Made by a program: the position numbers and the translations under genes. From Rhynochetos jubatus (taxonomy: Eukaryota; Chordata; Aves; Eurypygiformes; Rhynochetidae): a DNA stretch of 64,000 bases. Below, piece after piece: positions 15,601-27,830 of this stretch (positions are counted from its first letter, which is position 1; the number at the start of each line of letters is the position of its first letter). The stretch lies in the NCBI GenBank assembly GCA_027574665.1, contig CM050649.1, positions 63,950,150 through 64,014,149 on the forward strand, written 5' to 3'. The notes beneath the pieces were generated by a model that did not search any database, had not been told where the DNA came from, and worked only from the letters and a program-made list of their open reading frames with translations.

Positions 15601-18600
15601 CCTAGGTACCCAGAGCATGTCATGCTGTCCTGACTAAGGCTGCTATGGTAGGTGGTCTGTCCAAAACCTTTGGTAACTTCTGTTCCCTTGTCATCAAAGC
15701 ACCTAAAGCTTAGGTGGTATGATAGGCTTAAGCTGGGGGTGGGCCACAATATACATAAAGTCCTTCCTAGAGATGGTGTATGTCGTGTCTGCAAGAAACT
15801 GGGTGCTACTGCACCAAATGTCTTGAACAACGCTGAAGTAATTACAGTAACCAGAGGTTCAGTGGAACTGGAATATACTGTTGTATCCCCTGGTACAACC
15901 TCTTCATAATGTCGATAGCTACAGCAACAACCACCTTTCCAATCTTTGCAGTTTAGGCTGTGAGGGTTTAAGAAGGACGACAAGTCTCTGCCGTTTCAGG
16001 GCCTGGTTTTGGTCTTAAGCAACAAGTGCAACGATGGCGGGGAGGTGCGCTGAGCCCCGATTTGGGAGCTCGGTATCCTAATGAGGTTAAACGGCAAGGG
16101 ATTGTTGTTTAACTACAGCAATGGGTGGGGAAGAGAGAAAAAGCATAATATTGTGAAAGCTTTCCGTGTTGTGGGGATAGGAGTAGTGGAGGAGGGGGAA
16201 TAGAAACGCTTGCTGGGCTTTCTGCCACTGGCTGATTTGTGTACATTAGCTAAACATTCCATCCTGTGGGCAAGATACTGCAGTAATTTCAGCTTTGTTT
16301 GATTGTCCTGATTAAGGCTTCATCCGCATCTTCCTCTCTCAAGAGAATAAATGCTAATGCTGCTTGGACCTCTGGCTCGTTAATGAGTTTCAGGTTAGGT
16401 ATGAGCACAGCGATACGGTCCCAGGTCAGTAAAGTACTTCATCCTTCCATTTGTGTTTAGTACTCCCTTACTTCACATAGGCCTTGGAGTCACTGGCAAG
16501 TAGTAGGTACAGAGTGGTGTTACCTATAGTAGAGTTACACCGTTAGCTACACTAGAGCAAATAATCATTGTTGTCATCTGTAGTCAAGTCAGAAATATGT
16601 CATCTCTTCTTACTTAAAAGTAGTGCAAAGCCTACTGTGGCTCGGCATATACATATAAACTCCATATTTCAGCTCAAAAGAGAAAAGGGCTGATACTGGC
16701 AGGTCTTTCCTCCAGACAAAGCTAGCAACTCAGCCTTTTTCTCACAGTACAGAATTGACTTGGGGTTCCCTTCGTTGAAATGTAATTAATGATTCACACC
16801 TGGGAGCACCCAACAGTTGCTCCAATATCCTGTTATTATAAGAAGGGCTACAAGCTACAACTAAAAGTAAACCTTATTACATAGAGAAATAAAATATAGG
16901 TTTACATCAATATGGCTGTGATAGAGGGGAGTTACAACTTCAAAATCTCTTCTTAAAACAAGTGAATGATCGTGCACTCAAAGCAGGTCTGGATGATATA
17001 CTTCATTTTACAAGATGATATCTGGAAAGTGCTTTCACAAGAAGTATTAGCTCATGCTGTCGTAGTCACTGAGGAATCTATCAGGATTAATAACTGACCA
17101 TTTATTCTTGATCTTTTTTTTTTTTTCCTGATCTTTTCACCAGTTTTCACAATGGACAGAATTTGCTAGCAGTGTCATCCAGAGATTTGTGCTGCTGGAT
17201 TTGGAGAAGGGACAGAGTAGGAAAGTGAAAAATGTGTGGGATATTCAGTTACTCAGGATTATGGAACCCAAGGTTGACAGTAAAATGTGGGGTAGCGCTT
17301 AATGAAAAGCACCTCCAGCTACACAAATGCAACGGCCTACAAAATAGCTGTTTCCTTGTAAGAAAGAACTTGGGATCACTCCAGCTGGTGTTCAGAAGAC
17401 AGAAGGAACGATTAAATAGATGATGTCGGGAACTGAAGTCAAAATAACAAACTTTCTGTTGCTCTATAAACCCCGCCCTGCATCCCTGCCGTCAGCATCC
17501 CATGTAGCTTTTGTCATCTTTGAAAGGACATCAAAAAAACCTGAAAAGTCACAGAGCGGGGCAAAAAGGCAACCGGAAGTATAGCTCAGTGTCGTGTGAC
17601 GAGTAAACACCTGACTTGTGGGAGCTGGGTGAAAGAGATGGCAAAGGAAGGTCTGATACAGCTTTGGAAAATGAAAAATGGTATGGTGAAGGAGAACGGG
17701 GGATGGTGTTTCACCCGTTACGGACGAGAGGTACCGGCCGGCACTGAAGCAGCAAATCGAAACCAGAGGCAATACTGTGACCCTGAACACACCGTGGAAG
17801 TTGCTGTTCAGAAGCGTACCAACAGGTTCAAAAGCCAGTGTTTCTGCCCGGAGCAGTTGCACCAACAGCTGTTCAACACACTCCAAACCTGGCCCCTGCC
17901 TTAGGCACTCCCCGAACAGCGGAGGAGCTGGGGGGACACTAAGGATGCGTTCCATTGCATCGCTTTCCCTAAGCGTGGCCTGGGCCAGGCACCACTGCTG
18001 TGAGGTGCTGGGGTTTTCTCATGCACGCACAGGGAGCTGGTCTGAGTTTTCCAGTGGGAGATGAGTGCTGGAAACGGACGTCTTGCGTTGCTCCACCTGT
18101 ACAGAGCCCGGCCTGGGGAGTTGAGGGTTCGGTGCAGAAGCTGCTCATTGGCATTGTCCAAAGCAGCGATGTGCGAGTGGCTTTGAGAGGTGCAGAATGG
18201 TAATTCTGGTGTACGATACTAGCGAGCAGTCTTACTCATCTTGCAGCTTTATGATATTCAGGCATTTTGCACCAAAACCACACTAGTTGCATACAGATTG
18301 ATGAGTTTGTTACTGCAGTGACCAGTTAGCACTGGGATTATTTTTCAGCTTAATGAAAACAGGAACTTGCACCTCGCGCTTCTTCTATCAGAACGCCGAA
18401 GGCAGTTCTCGGTAGCTTACAAAATGTCTGGCACGGCTTCTGCTCGCAGCGTGACCTTCTCTGAGCAGAGCCATCTTTCTCTTCCCAGTGATGCAATCTG
18501 AGGGCTTTGCTGTGCTTTGCATGCAGTGAGTCACTTCTTGATTTTCTTTTTTTTTCTTTTGATGGCAGTATGAGCCGCAGAGTCAGCAAGTCTGAACACG

Positions 18601-18671
18601 AAATATTACAGTTCCGGTTGAAGGAGGTGAAACCCATCTTATGCTATTCTTGTCTCGTTTCTGTACAAATT
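9651..18671. other. Intergenic / possible distal SLC9A7 3' UTR, no gene recognised
   Basis: About 9 kb of unremarkable sequence between the SLC9A7 end and the nested CR1 locus. It holds one CR1 scrap (10406-10467). Open frames such as 10473-10868 (131 codons), 11203-11688 and 13387-13656 show no domain or family resemblance and look like chance. The block 16200-16420 is AT-rich with several TAAT cores and may be a conserved noncoding element. Confidence 0.6.
10406..10467 (-). mobile_element. CR1 LINE 3'-end scrap
   Basis: About 60 bases carrying the reverse complement of the diverged CR1 terminus: atcacagaat, a ttgaaaaagacctttaagatcat block, and gagtccaacc. An old copy truncated immediately inside its 3' end. 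Confidence 0.8.
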
Positions 18672-19700
18672 AGAAGGGCCAAAGCCCAACTAGAACTTAA
18701 TCTGGTCTCTGCCTTAAAAGGCAATTAATGTTTCTATAAATACATTAGCAACAAAAGGAGGGCTAAGGAGAATCTTCATCCCTTACTGGATGCAGAGGGA
18801 AACATAGTGACAAAGGATGAGGAAAAGGATGAGGTACTTAACGCTTTCTTTGCCTCAGTCTTAAATAGTAAACACAGTTGTTCTCAAGGTACCCAGCCCC
18901 TCTGTGATGGTAGACAGGGATGGAGGGCAGAATGAAACCCCCACAATCCAAGGGGAAATGGTTCATGACCAGCTACACCACTTAGACACACACAAGTCTA
19001 TGGGACCAGATGGGATCCACCCAAGGGTACTGAGGGAGCTGGGAGAAGTGCTCACCAAGCCACTTTCCACCATCTATCAGAAATGCTGGCTAACCGTGGA
19101 GTGCCCAGTTGGCTGGAGGTCAGCCAGTGTGATGCCCTTCTGCATGAAGGGCTGGAAGGAGGATCCAGGGAACTACAGAGCTGTCACTCTGACCTTGGTC
19201 CCAGGGAAGGTTATGGAGACGATCATCTTGAGTGCCATCACACAGTATGTACAGGACAACCAGGTGACCAGGCCCAGTCAGCCTGGGTTTATGAAAGGCA
19301 GGTCCTGCTTGATGAATCTGATCTCCTTCTGTGACAAGGTGACCCACTTGGTGGATGAGGGAAAGGCTGTGTGTTTTGTCTGCCTGGATTTCAGTCACGC
19401 CTTTGACACCATTTCCCAGAACATTCTCCTGGAGAAACTGGCTGCTCATGGCTTGGATGGGCACACTCTTCACTGGGAAAAAAACTGTCTGTATGGCTGG
19501 GCCCAAAGAGTGGTGGTGAATGGAGTTAAATCCAGTTGGTGGCCGGTCACAAGTGGTATCCCCCAGGGCTCAGTACTGGGGCCAGTTCTGCTTAATATCT
19601 TCATTGGTGATGTGGATGAAGGGATCAAGCGCACCCTTAGTAAGTTTGCAGATGACACCAAGTTTGGCAAGAGTGTTGGTCTGCCTGAGGGTAGGAAGGC
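18672..19700 (+). mobile_element. Older CR1 LINE, 5' portion (ORF2 reverse transcriptase region)
   Basis: CR1 non-LTR retrotransposon, sense orientation. It begins in ORF2 just before the reverse transcriptase domain and contains RT blocks in order: [51 protein letters not shown] and the catalytic FADD box (about 19644-19655). It is interrupted after gtaggaaggc at 19700 by a second CR1; the same element resumes at 20218. The 5' endonuclease part and ORF1 are missing, as usual for truncated copies. Confidence 0.93.
18904..19700 (+). pseudogene. CR1 ORF2 reverse transcriptase remnant
   Basis: An open stretch encodes most of a CR1 reverse transcriptase (palm and fingers) with the FADD active-site motif preserved and a [11 protein letters not shown] block. 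Upstream, CR1 coding sequence continues back to about 18672 but in a broken frame, so there is no intact start. The open frame runs on to 19788 only because its last 29 or so codons are read from the inserted younger CR1, giving a chimeric tail (ending [12 protein letters not shown]) that is not part of a normal RT. There is no endonuclease domain, and the thumb and C-terminal region are displaced beyond the insertion. I regard it as a dead element fragment, not a functional gene. Confidence 0.9.
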
Positions 19701-20217
19701 CCTACCTTATATTCCTCTTATGCTGAGGGAAGGCCCCCACCATAAGAAGGATATAGACTGGTTGGAAAAGGTCCAGAGGAGGCCATGAAGGTGCTCAGAG
19801 GGCTGGAGCACCTCTGCTATGGGGACAGACTGAGAGAGTTGGGCTTGTTCAGCCTGGAGAAGAGAAAGCTCTGGGAGACCTTATAGCACCTTCCAGTACC
19901 TGAAGGGGCTACAAGGAAGCTCGGAGGGACTTTTTACAAGGGCCTGTAGTGACAGGACAAGGGGTGATGGGTTTAAACTGAAAGTGGGGAGATTTAGATT
20001 GGATATCAGGAAGAAATTCTTCCCAGAGAGGGTGGTGAGGCACTGGCACAGGTTGCCCAGAGAAGCTGTGGGTGCCCCATCCCTGGCAGTGTTCCAGGCC
20101 AGGCTGGATGAGGCTCTGAGCAACCTGGTCTAGTGGAGGGTGTCCCTGCCCACGGCAGGGGGGTTGGAACTGGATGGTCTTTAAGGTCCCTTCCAACCCA
20201 AACTGTTCTGTGATTCT
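19701..20217 (+). mobile_element. Younger CR1 LINE nested inside the older CR1
   Basis: A 5'-truncated CR1 of about 517 bases in sense orientation, ending with the typical 3' terminus (ggatggtctttaaggtccct, then ttctgtgattct). It separates two parts of an older CR1. The sequence aaggc occurs at both borders (19696-19700 and 20218-20222), consistent with a 5-bp target-site duplication or microhomology. Its 3' end matches the copies at 7203-7401, 25436-26067 and 63560-63848 and differs from that of the host element. Confidence 0.88.
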
Positions 20218-21042
20218 AAGGCTCTGCAGAGGGGTCTGGACAGGCTGGATCCATGGGCCGAGGCCAGCTGTAGGAGGTTCAACAAGACCAAGGGCTGGGT
20301 CCTGCACTTGGGCCACAACAACCCCCTGCAATGCTACAGCTTGGGGACGAGTGGCTGGAAAGCTGCCCATCGGAAAAGGACCTGGGGGTATTGGTCGACA
20401 GCAGCTGAATATGAGCCCGGCAGTGTGCCCAAGTGGCCAAGAAGGCCAATGGCATCCTGGCCTGCATCAGGAACAGTGTGGCCAGCAGGACTGGGGCCCG
20501 GACTGTCCCCCTGTACTGGGCACTGGTGAGGCCGCACCTCAAACTCTGTGTCCAGTTTTGGGCCCCTCACGGCAAGAAAGACACTGAGGGGCTGGAGCGT
20601 GCCCAGGGAAGGGAAAGGAGCTGGGGAAGGGTCTGGAGCACAAGTGCTGTGAGGAGCAGCTGAGGGAGCTGGGGGTGTTCACCCTGGAGAAGAGGAGGCT
20701 CAGGGAAGACCTGATCGCTCTCTACAGCTGCCTGAAAGGAGGGTGCAGAGAGGTGGGGGTTGGTCTCTTCTGCCAAGTGAGAAGCGATAGGACAAGAGGA
20801 AATGGACTCAAGTGGTGCCAGGGGAGGTTTAGATTGGATATTAGGGTAAACTTCTTCATTGAAAGGGCTGTCAGGCACTGGAATGGGCTGCCCAGGGAGG
20901 TGGTGGAGTCACCATCCCTGGAGGGATTTCAGAGATGTGTGGACAAAGTGCTTAGGGACATGGCTTAGTGGTGGACTCAGTGCTGAGTTAACAGTTGGAA
21001 CTGATGATCTCTTTTCCAACCTAAAAGATTCTATTGTATGAA
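20218..21042 (+). mobile_element. Older CR1 LINE, 3' portion after the nested insertion
   Basis: Resumes at aaggctctgcagagg exactly where the comparable copy at 45720-46562 continues from gtgggaaggc. It encodes the C-terminal part of ORF2 in broken frames ([15 protein letters not shown]-like, [11 protein letters not shown]-like blocks) and ends with a diverged CR1 terminus near ccaacctaaaagattctatt. It belongs to the same subfamily as the 45720-46562 copy. Confidence 0.9.
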
Positions 21043-23010
21043 CTAGCTGGAAGAAGTGTCTCCAGTTGTTAAGAGTTGCTGCATTTTGACTATTTGTCCG
21101 TGCTGGACAACAATGAGGTTTCAAAGAGACTGGAACTTGTTTTAGGAAGACGTATTTCTTGATCCTTTCCAGACAGAAGGGCTGGCTGAAGTGCATGGGT
21201 GCTCCGCTTTTGGGAGCGTGACTTCCCAGGTTCACTCTCACGCTGTGCCTGCAAGGGGGTGTGCAGGCACTGCTGTGTGCTTCCCTTGGGAACAAACTGC
21301 CCCGGTGCCGAGGGAGGTTCACCCTGGGTCAGGAAGGGAAGCTCTGCAGCCAGTCTGCAACTGCAAAGCACTTGGGGCTTTACAGTCATCAGTAGGTTTT
21401 AGCAGCTGTGGGAAGACGTGAAAGCTTGTCAGCAGGTAAGTTAGGAAGTTGAGAACTGTTACCTAAGGAGAAAGCGGCTGCTCTTTAGCGTTACCAGTAT
21501 TGGAAGACTGAGATCCAGGCATTTACAGTTATTTCCTGCTTACGACGACAGAGCCCTTTGTTTGTGAGGCTCAAGAAGTGGTGCTTTTAATGGTACTTGT
21601 CTTCAACTTCTTGTTTTGAATGTTCAATCCAAATAAACCATTTTTCTTTTGCTTTTGTAACATGTTTTCCTCAAACATGTGGAAACTTAATTATAAAAAA
21701 AAAAGCTTTTTAAGGGTACTCGGTAAATTTCCACTGTGCTAACATCAGCTGACTATTTCAACTGGATCAAGCCAGGGAGGAGGGGTAGATATGGCAGGAG
21801 ATGGTGATCAGTGTTAAGCTGTGCTTGAAGAGCTACAGCCATTCTGCACATTGGCTTTTACCTCAGCCTTTCCGTGCATTGAATGTCATCAGTGAGGGAT
21901 GTTTAAGTGTCTGTCAATCCAACATGATCTTGGAACAGAAGCTACTGTAACTGTGGTATGACTGAGTTCAGTATTCTCAAAGAAACTGAATTTTGTTAAA
22001 CCGAGAGCGAGTTTGTGAAGTAAAAACTGTTCTTGCAAAACTAATCCACACCCCAAGACAAAGTGGTTTCTGTAAAGCACTTCAAGTAACACGAGCCGTG
22101 TGTGGTTTTGAAGTTAGGAGATGTTTTTTGGTTTGGTGTTTTAGAAGGAAAAACAGTGACAGCTTGCATTCAGTGTAGTGTAATGCTTGAAAATACAACT
22201 TTTTCTATGTACGCTACGTGTCCCAATCAATGAAATAAAACCATTGACCAGTGAAATAAAATCATCACCTCCCTCTCTCTTAAACATCTTAAACCAAGTC
22301 TGCTCTCTTCATACTGGACAAACCCCAGTATTTACACACTAAATGACTACATACACTCTGAACAGTGGAGGCATAACCTGAGGGAAGAGTACAGCTATCT
22401 TGAAAGCACCCTTTATTCTAGCAGGGATGAGTAGTTCAACACACGGCCCAGCTACAGACAGAAACATGGTTTATGGCGTGAAATTTTCGATACTAGCTAT
22501 GTCATGACATGTAGCAGGCAGAACTTCCCTGGTGCCGCAGGCAGCCTCCTCCCAGGCTGCCCACAGAGCTCCTGCTTCCACCCACCTCCCTCCCTGCCCG
22601 AACCTTGAGAAACAAAGTGCCCGCTGGGTTGGCTGAAGAGCGGGATTTCAACTGTATTTATCTCTTGGTCTGTTTTTTCAGCCAACAGTGGGAATTTTGG
22701 GGTTAGACCCCACAGAAGCAGCAGCGTTGAGCTGTTTAAGGCAATGAAAGGGTGCGTAGGTGTAGTTTTGTCTAATAGACCATGGGAGAAAGTCTTCTCA
22801 GGCATGAGTCACGTGCATGCTGGTACAACCTGACTGGCAAAATAAATGGGGCAAAGCAGGATTTACCCTGGCTATTGGTGCTTAGAAAGGGAGGAGCAGG
22901 GCATACCAGCAAACTTGTCCTGTAGTTATCCCTTCACTAGGAAGGAATTGACTGTTACAATGTCGTGAGCAACTGTAAATAAAATCACCCTCATGTTACT
23001 AAAGCTGATC
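21043..23010. other. Intergenic sequence, no gene recognised
   Basis: About 2 kb with no recognisable coding sequence. Two sense-strand AATAAA hexamers occur near 22234 and 22256; they could serve a distal SLC9A7 transcript end but are about 13.8 kb from the stop codon. Nothing else is supported. Confidence 0.5.
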
Positions 23011-23592
23011 TGATGGCTTTGGCTGGGATAGAGTTAATTTTCTTCACAGTATCCAGTACGGGGCTGTGTTTTGGGTCTGTGCTGGAAACAGCGTTGGTAA
23101 CACAGGGATGTGTCAGTTCCTGCTGAGCAGTGCTGACACAGAGTCAAGGCCTTTCCTGCCTCTCACACCCCCCCACCAGCGAGTGGGCTGGGGGTGCACA
23201 GAGAGTTGGGAGGGGACACAGCCGGGACACTGACCCCAACTGATCAAAGGGATATCCCATACCATATGATGCATATAAAGGTGGGGGAAGTAGAAGGAAG
23301 GGGGGAACATTCAGAGTGATGGCATTTGTCTTCCCAAGTCACCGTTATACGTGACGGAGCCCTGCTCTCCTGGGGATGGCTGAACACCTGCCTGCCCATG
23401 GGAAATGATGAATGAATTCCTTGTTCTGCTTTGCTTGTGTGTGTGGCTTTTGCTCTACCTACTGAACTTGTCTTCGTCTCAACCCACGAGTTTCCTTACT
23501 TTCACCCTTCCGATTCTCTCCCCCGTGCCACCAAGGGGAGTGAGGTAGCAGCTGGGTGGTGCTTAGTTGCCAGCTGGAGTTAAACCACAACG
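23011..23592 (+). mobile_element. Solo LTR, avian ERV-L-type endogenous retrovirus
   Basis: About 580 bases that I recognise as a common bird LTR: it begins near tggctgggatagagttaatt, has a TATA box (catataaag, 23272-23280) about 260 bases in, and ends with gttaaaccacaac. No internal retroviral sequence follows or precedes, so it is a solo LTR left by recombination. The orientation is given by the TATA box. Candidate 5-base target duplications tgatc (23006-23010) and ttatc (23593-23597) match at 4 of 5 positions, so the insertion is old or the ends are off by a base or two. Confidence 0.85.
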
Positions 23593-25435
23593 TTATCAAT
23601 GGCTGCATGCTTCAACAAAGATGCCATAGCTGCGTGGGGCAGAGGCAGCAGTAAAAAAAAAAAAAAAGCTTCTAAAAAGGAACGTGGTCCATCCTGGGCC
23701 TTTTTTCCAGGAAAATTTGCCAAGATGGATGTGCGTTTTTTTCTTGTAGAAGTTCTCACTTGATCTGGAGAGTAGTATTATGCAGGTATGAAAGCTCTTG
23801 GTTACAATAGTCAACCTAATTTTACCTTTTGGCAGTTATTCTGAAACCTGACTGTCTGAAGGATGTAAACTTTGCTCTGTATTAATTGCTCTTATGCCAT
23901 TACAGGTATTCAAACTAAAGCTCACAGTTAGATGCTTCCAGTACTACAGCCAGTTTAGCTGAACAGAGTAACCATCACCTTCCCTGGGGAGGTTTTACCT
24001 TTACTGGTTTAAAACCACTCAGTAGGAAGGGACATCTCACGGGTAGAGAACAATGAAGCCCTGCAGACATTCAGGAATACGTCTTGGGAATTATGCCGCA
24101 GGGCCCTAAACTGCTTCTGCATTTCCCAGATCAAAGCATCGTTAGAAGATGAAAAGTTTGTATTAATTAAACATCTACCTCAGAATTATTCTAGCTGTTC
24201 AGTAGCCAATCACAAGAGACTTCTTTCCCATTTATCCTTGGACCTTCCTCTCCCATGAAATAGTAAAGATTTAAAAAATAAACCTTATTAAAGGCACAGC
24301 CTAACTCTTCAGAAAGGTGGGATTGTGGCCACGAGGGTGGGGCATCACCCACCGGCTGGCTCTGTAGCCAGCGAAGGGGTTTCACTCTCTGCCTCTACCC
24401 GCTGCGCAGTGCTGCGGGGCAGCCCTGGGGAACTCAGTGTCTCGGAGCTGGAATTCCTTCCGGCAGGAATCTGTGCAGCTGCAGGTACAGGCATGACCGG
24501 ACACGCTCTGCCGGCTCCAAGCAACCTGAAACTCAGTTTAGAAATGAGTTCATTCAGTCTTAAAACCGCTTGCTAGCCGTTTCCTTCAGGGTTACCATCA
24601 CCAGTTTACAAGCGACACGTTAGCCTGCAGCGGAGAGCGAGCAGCAGCAGGGTGGCCGTTTTCCAGTGCTGGACTATCCAGGCAGCTACACATAACCTTG
24701 AGCGCTCGGCAAGGGTTTAACTCCTCACCCATTAAGGAACAAAGTTTAAGGAGTGTTGTTACCTCCAGTCTGAACGTAACTGCTCCGGCTGTACGTTCTT
24801 AGAAGAGCCGGCTAACACGGGTATTGCACTGGGAATTCACTGAGAATCAATAGGAAGGAATGGTTTCCAGTTTACAATTTACGGTGCCAAATGAAATTGG
24901 TGTTGAAGCGACTCCTCATGTGCTGCAGAGCAGAACCAGCTCTCACTCCTTGATCCGAAAGAAGCAGCCCAAGGCTGGGTCCTACTTTCCATCAGTTTCC
25001 ATGTCTCGGAGCAACCAATAATACAATCGGCTTTAAATCCATGTGAGGTAAAGTTATGTATCGCTAGTTGTTCTTAAAGCAGTTTTAGGAAAAAAAGAAG
25101 AAAGGGGGTACTGGGGGGAGACAATCCACCCAGGTCACCCCTTCTCAAACAGCAGCTGAAATGACGGTGAACAGCCGAGGAAAGATTTCCATCACTTGCG
25201 TTGGAGAGGGCTGTGCACTGAAGGCTATCCAGAGCACACCTGCCACTCGTACTGGTCCGTGTGTGTGCATAAACACACGAGGGGCGAACCGCTTCACAGC
25301 TCTGTGGCAACACCCTAAAGACAGCTCATCCAGAGCCCGGGCAGCGCTCAGGCTGTGTGGCCCCACACCCTGCGCTGGCCTGCACAGCCGGGATTTCCAC
25401 CCACAGGTTTGCTCCCACAAACACACTGGGACACT
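23593..25435. other. Intergenic sequence, no gene recognised
   Basis: Contains a poly(A) run near 23653-23667 and otherwise unremarkable sequence. CpG density begins to rise from about 24.3 kb. Open frames are short and without family resemblance. Confidence 0.5.
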
Positions 25436-26067
25436 CACAGCCTGGAAAGCCAACCGTATTCTGGGCTGTATCCGGAGAAGCATGACCAGCAGGTCGAGGG
25501 AGGGGATTCTCGCCCTCTGCTCTGCTCTCGTGAGACCCCACCTGCAGTGCTGCCTCCAGCTCTGGGGCCCCCAACATCAGAAGGATACAGACCAGTTGGA
25601 ACGAGTCCAGAGGAGGCCACGAAGATGCTCAGAGGGCTGGAGCACCTCTGCTGTGGGGACAGGCTGACAGAGTTGGGCTTGTTCAGGCTGGAGAAGAGAA
25701 GGCTCTGGGGAGACCTTATAGCACCTTCCAGTACCTGAAGGGGCCGACAAGGAAGCTGGGGGCGGGGGGGGGGGGGGATATTTACAAGAGTCTGTAGTGA
25801 CAGGGCAAGGGTTAACAGGTTTAAACTCAAAGCAGGGAGATTTAGATTGGATATCAGGAAGAAATTCTTCCTAGAGAGGGTGGTGAGGCACTGGCACAGG
25901 TTGCCCAGAGAAGCTGTGGGTGCCCCATCCCTGGCAGTGTTCCAGGCCAGGCTGGATGAGGCTGTGAGCAACCTGGTCTAGTGGAGGGTGTCCCTGCCCA
26001 TGGCAGGGGGGTTGGAACTGGATGGTCTTTAAGGTCCCTTCCAACCCAAACCGTTCTGTGACTCCAT
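25436..26067 (+). mobile_element. CR1 LINE, 5'-truncated, sense orientation
   Basis: Starts within the C-terminal ORF2 region (tggaaagccaaccgtattct) and runs through the familiar blocks ctgaaggggcc and agatttagattggatatcag to the 3' terminus ggatggtctttaaggtccct. It has a run of 14 G at 25764-25777 that is likely unstable. The 3' half is closely similar to the nested CR1 at 19701-20217. Confidence 0.93.
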
Positions 26068-27830
26068 GAAACACACCACTTTTCCCCTCAGCTCCTGTCT
26101 CCTCAAAACAACAGAGCAAAAATTACCAAGGTAATGGTGTGGGGTTTTTTCCCTTCTTGATTTACTGTACAGCTCTAATATATTTTATTCAAATCCTGGC
26201 AAAGACGAAGTTACCAGATTACGTCCTAAGAAACATTCGGAGACATGAACCTATTGCGGAGCACTCCAGAACAAACTATTTTACGTTCTTGTGAAGGTCA
26301 GCGTTGTCTCCTTTTCACAGAGCGCAGACAAAAGGTACAAAGCATCTTTAAACTGCGGCTCTAATCTTTTTGTACATGAAAGCTGATGTTTCAGCACTCT
26401 GAAGAGAACTGTCCACGGACCACAGGGCTCCTGGACCACGCAGCATCCTATCTTGCCCTGACATAGCTGTCTGCCGTATCAGTTCTTTTCTATTTCTAAA
26501 CTAACAGAGTTGTCTTTTTTCCCTCCTTTCCTGCTCCGGAGCCACAGTGTTTTCATAGTCAAAAAACAAATCCTCCTTCCAACTTCCAGGCTGGTGATTC
26601 ATTGCTCCTGTACAAAGATCTGTTCCTCTGCCAGTATTGTCCATGGCTCGGTTACCTCTCTCCCACGCTGCTGCTGACGCTGCTCTGCGCCCTCTCCCCT
26701 TTCAACCTGGACTCTGAGGCTGAATAACCCACACAGCTTAGTCGTCCCCAAGGCAGGGGTCCGTCGCCCCACTTGAGATTTCTCTGCCTATTGCCAGCTC
26801 CAGCATACCACACGTGTCCCTCCGCGTCTGGCAGCCCGAGGCGGGTTTGGCCTCGTCAGGAAAGCTAACGTGCTTGTCTCACCTCTCACAACCTGCCTGG
26901 AGCCAGGGACTGCGTCCGGTTCCTCTGGGAGCTTTTGAACACCCCAGCCATGGGACGCTGCCCCCGTTGCCTTCTCCTCCTGCAGCCTCCTACCGGATTC
27001 CCGCGCGCTTTCCAACTCCCGCCGCAGGCCAGGCAACGCTCACGGCACCAGATGCGGTGCACGATCCCCTCCCGCCCCAGGTGCGTGTTGGCCAAGTGCC
27101 GCAGAGGAGAAGCCCCAAGCACCTGTGACAGGTGACGGCCAAGGAGCGTGGGAGGGGAGGCGGCGGAATTCCTTTGGCGCTGAACTTGGCAGCGCAGACG
27201 GGGCACGTCTCTGGAGCAGTGTGCGCCTACAAGAGGCTGCCTGGCACTGTTTAAAAAAGCTGCTGTTGAAAATGACACGTTCCACGCGTACCACTGTTAG
27301 AACTGGGACTTTTACATCCAGGGTGAGCCCCGGCCACGGGCAGGGGCCTCCTCCAGAGCCCTCCATCCTGGCTGCTGGTGCCGGCGCCCGCTGCAGAAGG
27401 GACCGCCAAGGCACTCCCAAACGCTCCTCAGGCAAAGGCAGCGGGATGCGACAGCTCGCACAACATCCCTCACGCTCACAAGGCAAGCCTGGCTCTGTCG
27501 GGGGGCATGGGAAGGCTCCCGTTTCACAGGTTTAAGCGTTACAGCTTCACCGCGGAGCCCATCTTCCCGTGCCTCCCAGCCTGCTGCCCGCAGGAGGGTG
27601 CGGTGGGGCCGTTAATGAATTCCCTGCGCAGAGGAGAAGAGAGGAGTGTGGCTGGCAGGAGAAACGTGTGTGTAAGGGCCGAGAAAGGGCCAAGCGGAAG
27701 GCGGGTTGCCATTGCCATGTGGAGCAGCACCCCGCCGCAGGGGCCAGTCTGCTGCCGGCTGTCTGCACAGCCACTTGAACGGAGAAGGGGGAAGACCTGA
27801 CCTTGAAGAGCCACCAGTTTACACTCGAGG

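Noticed and set aside
15585-15983. Overlapping frames of 132 codons (-) and 85 codons (+)
   Set aside because: No recognised domain and no splice-site support; consistent with chance.
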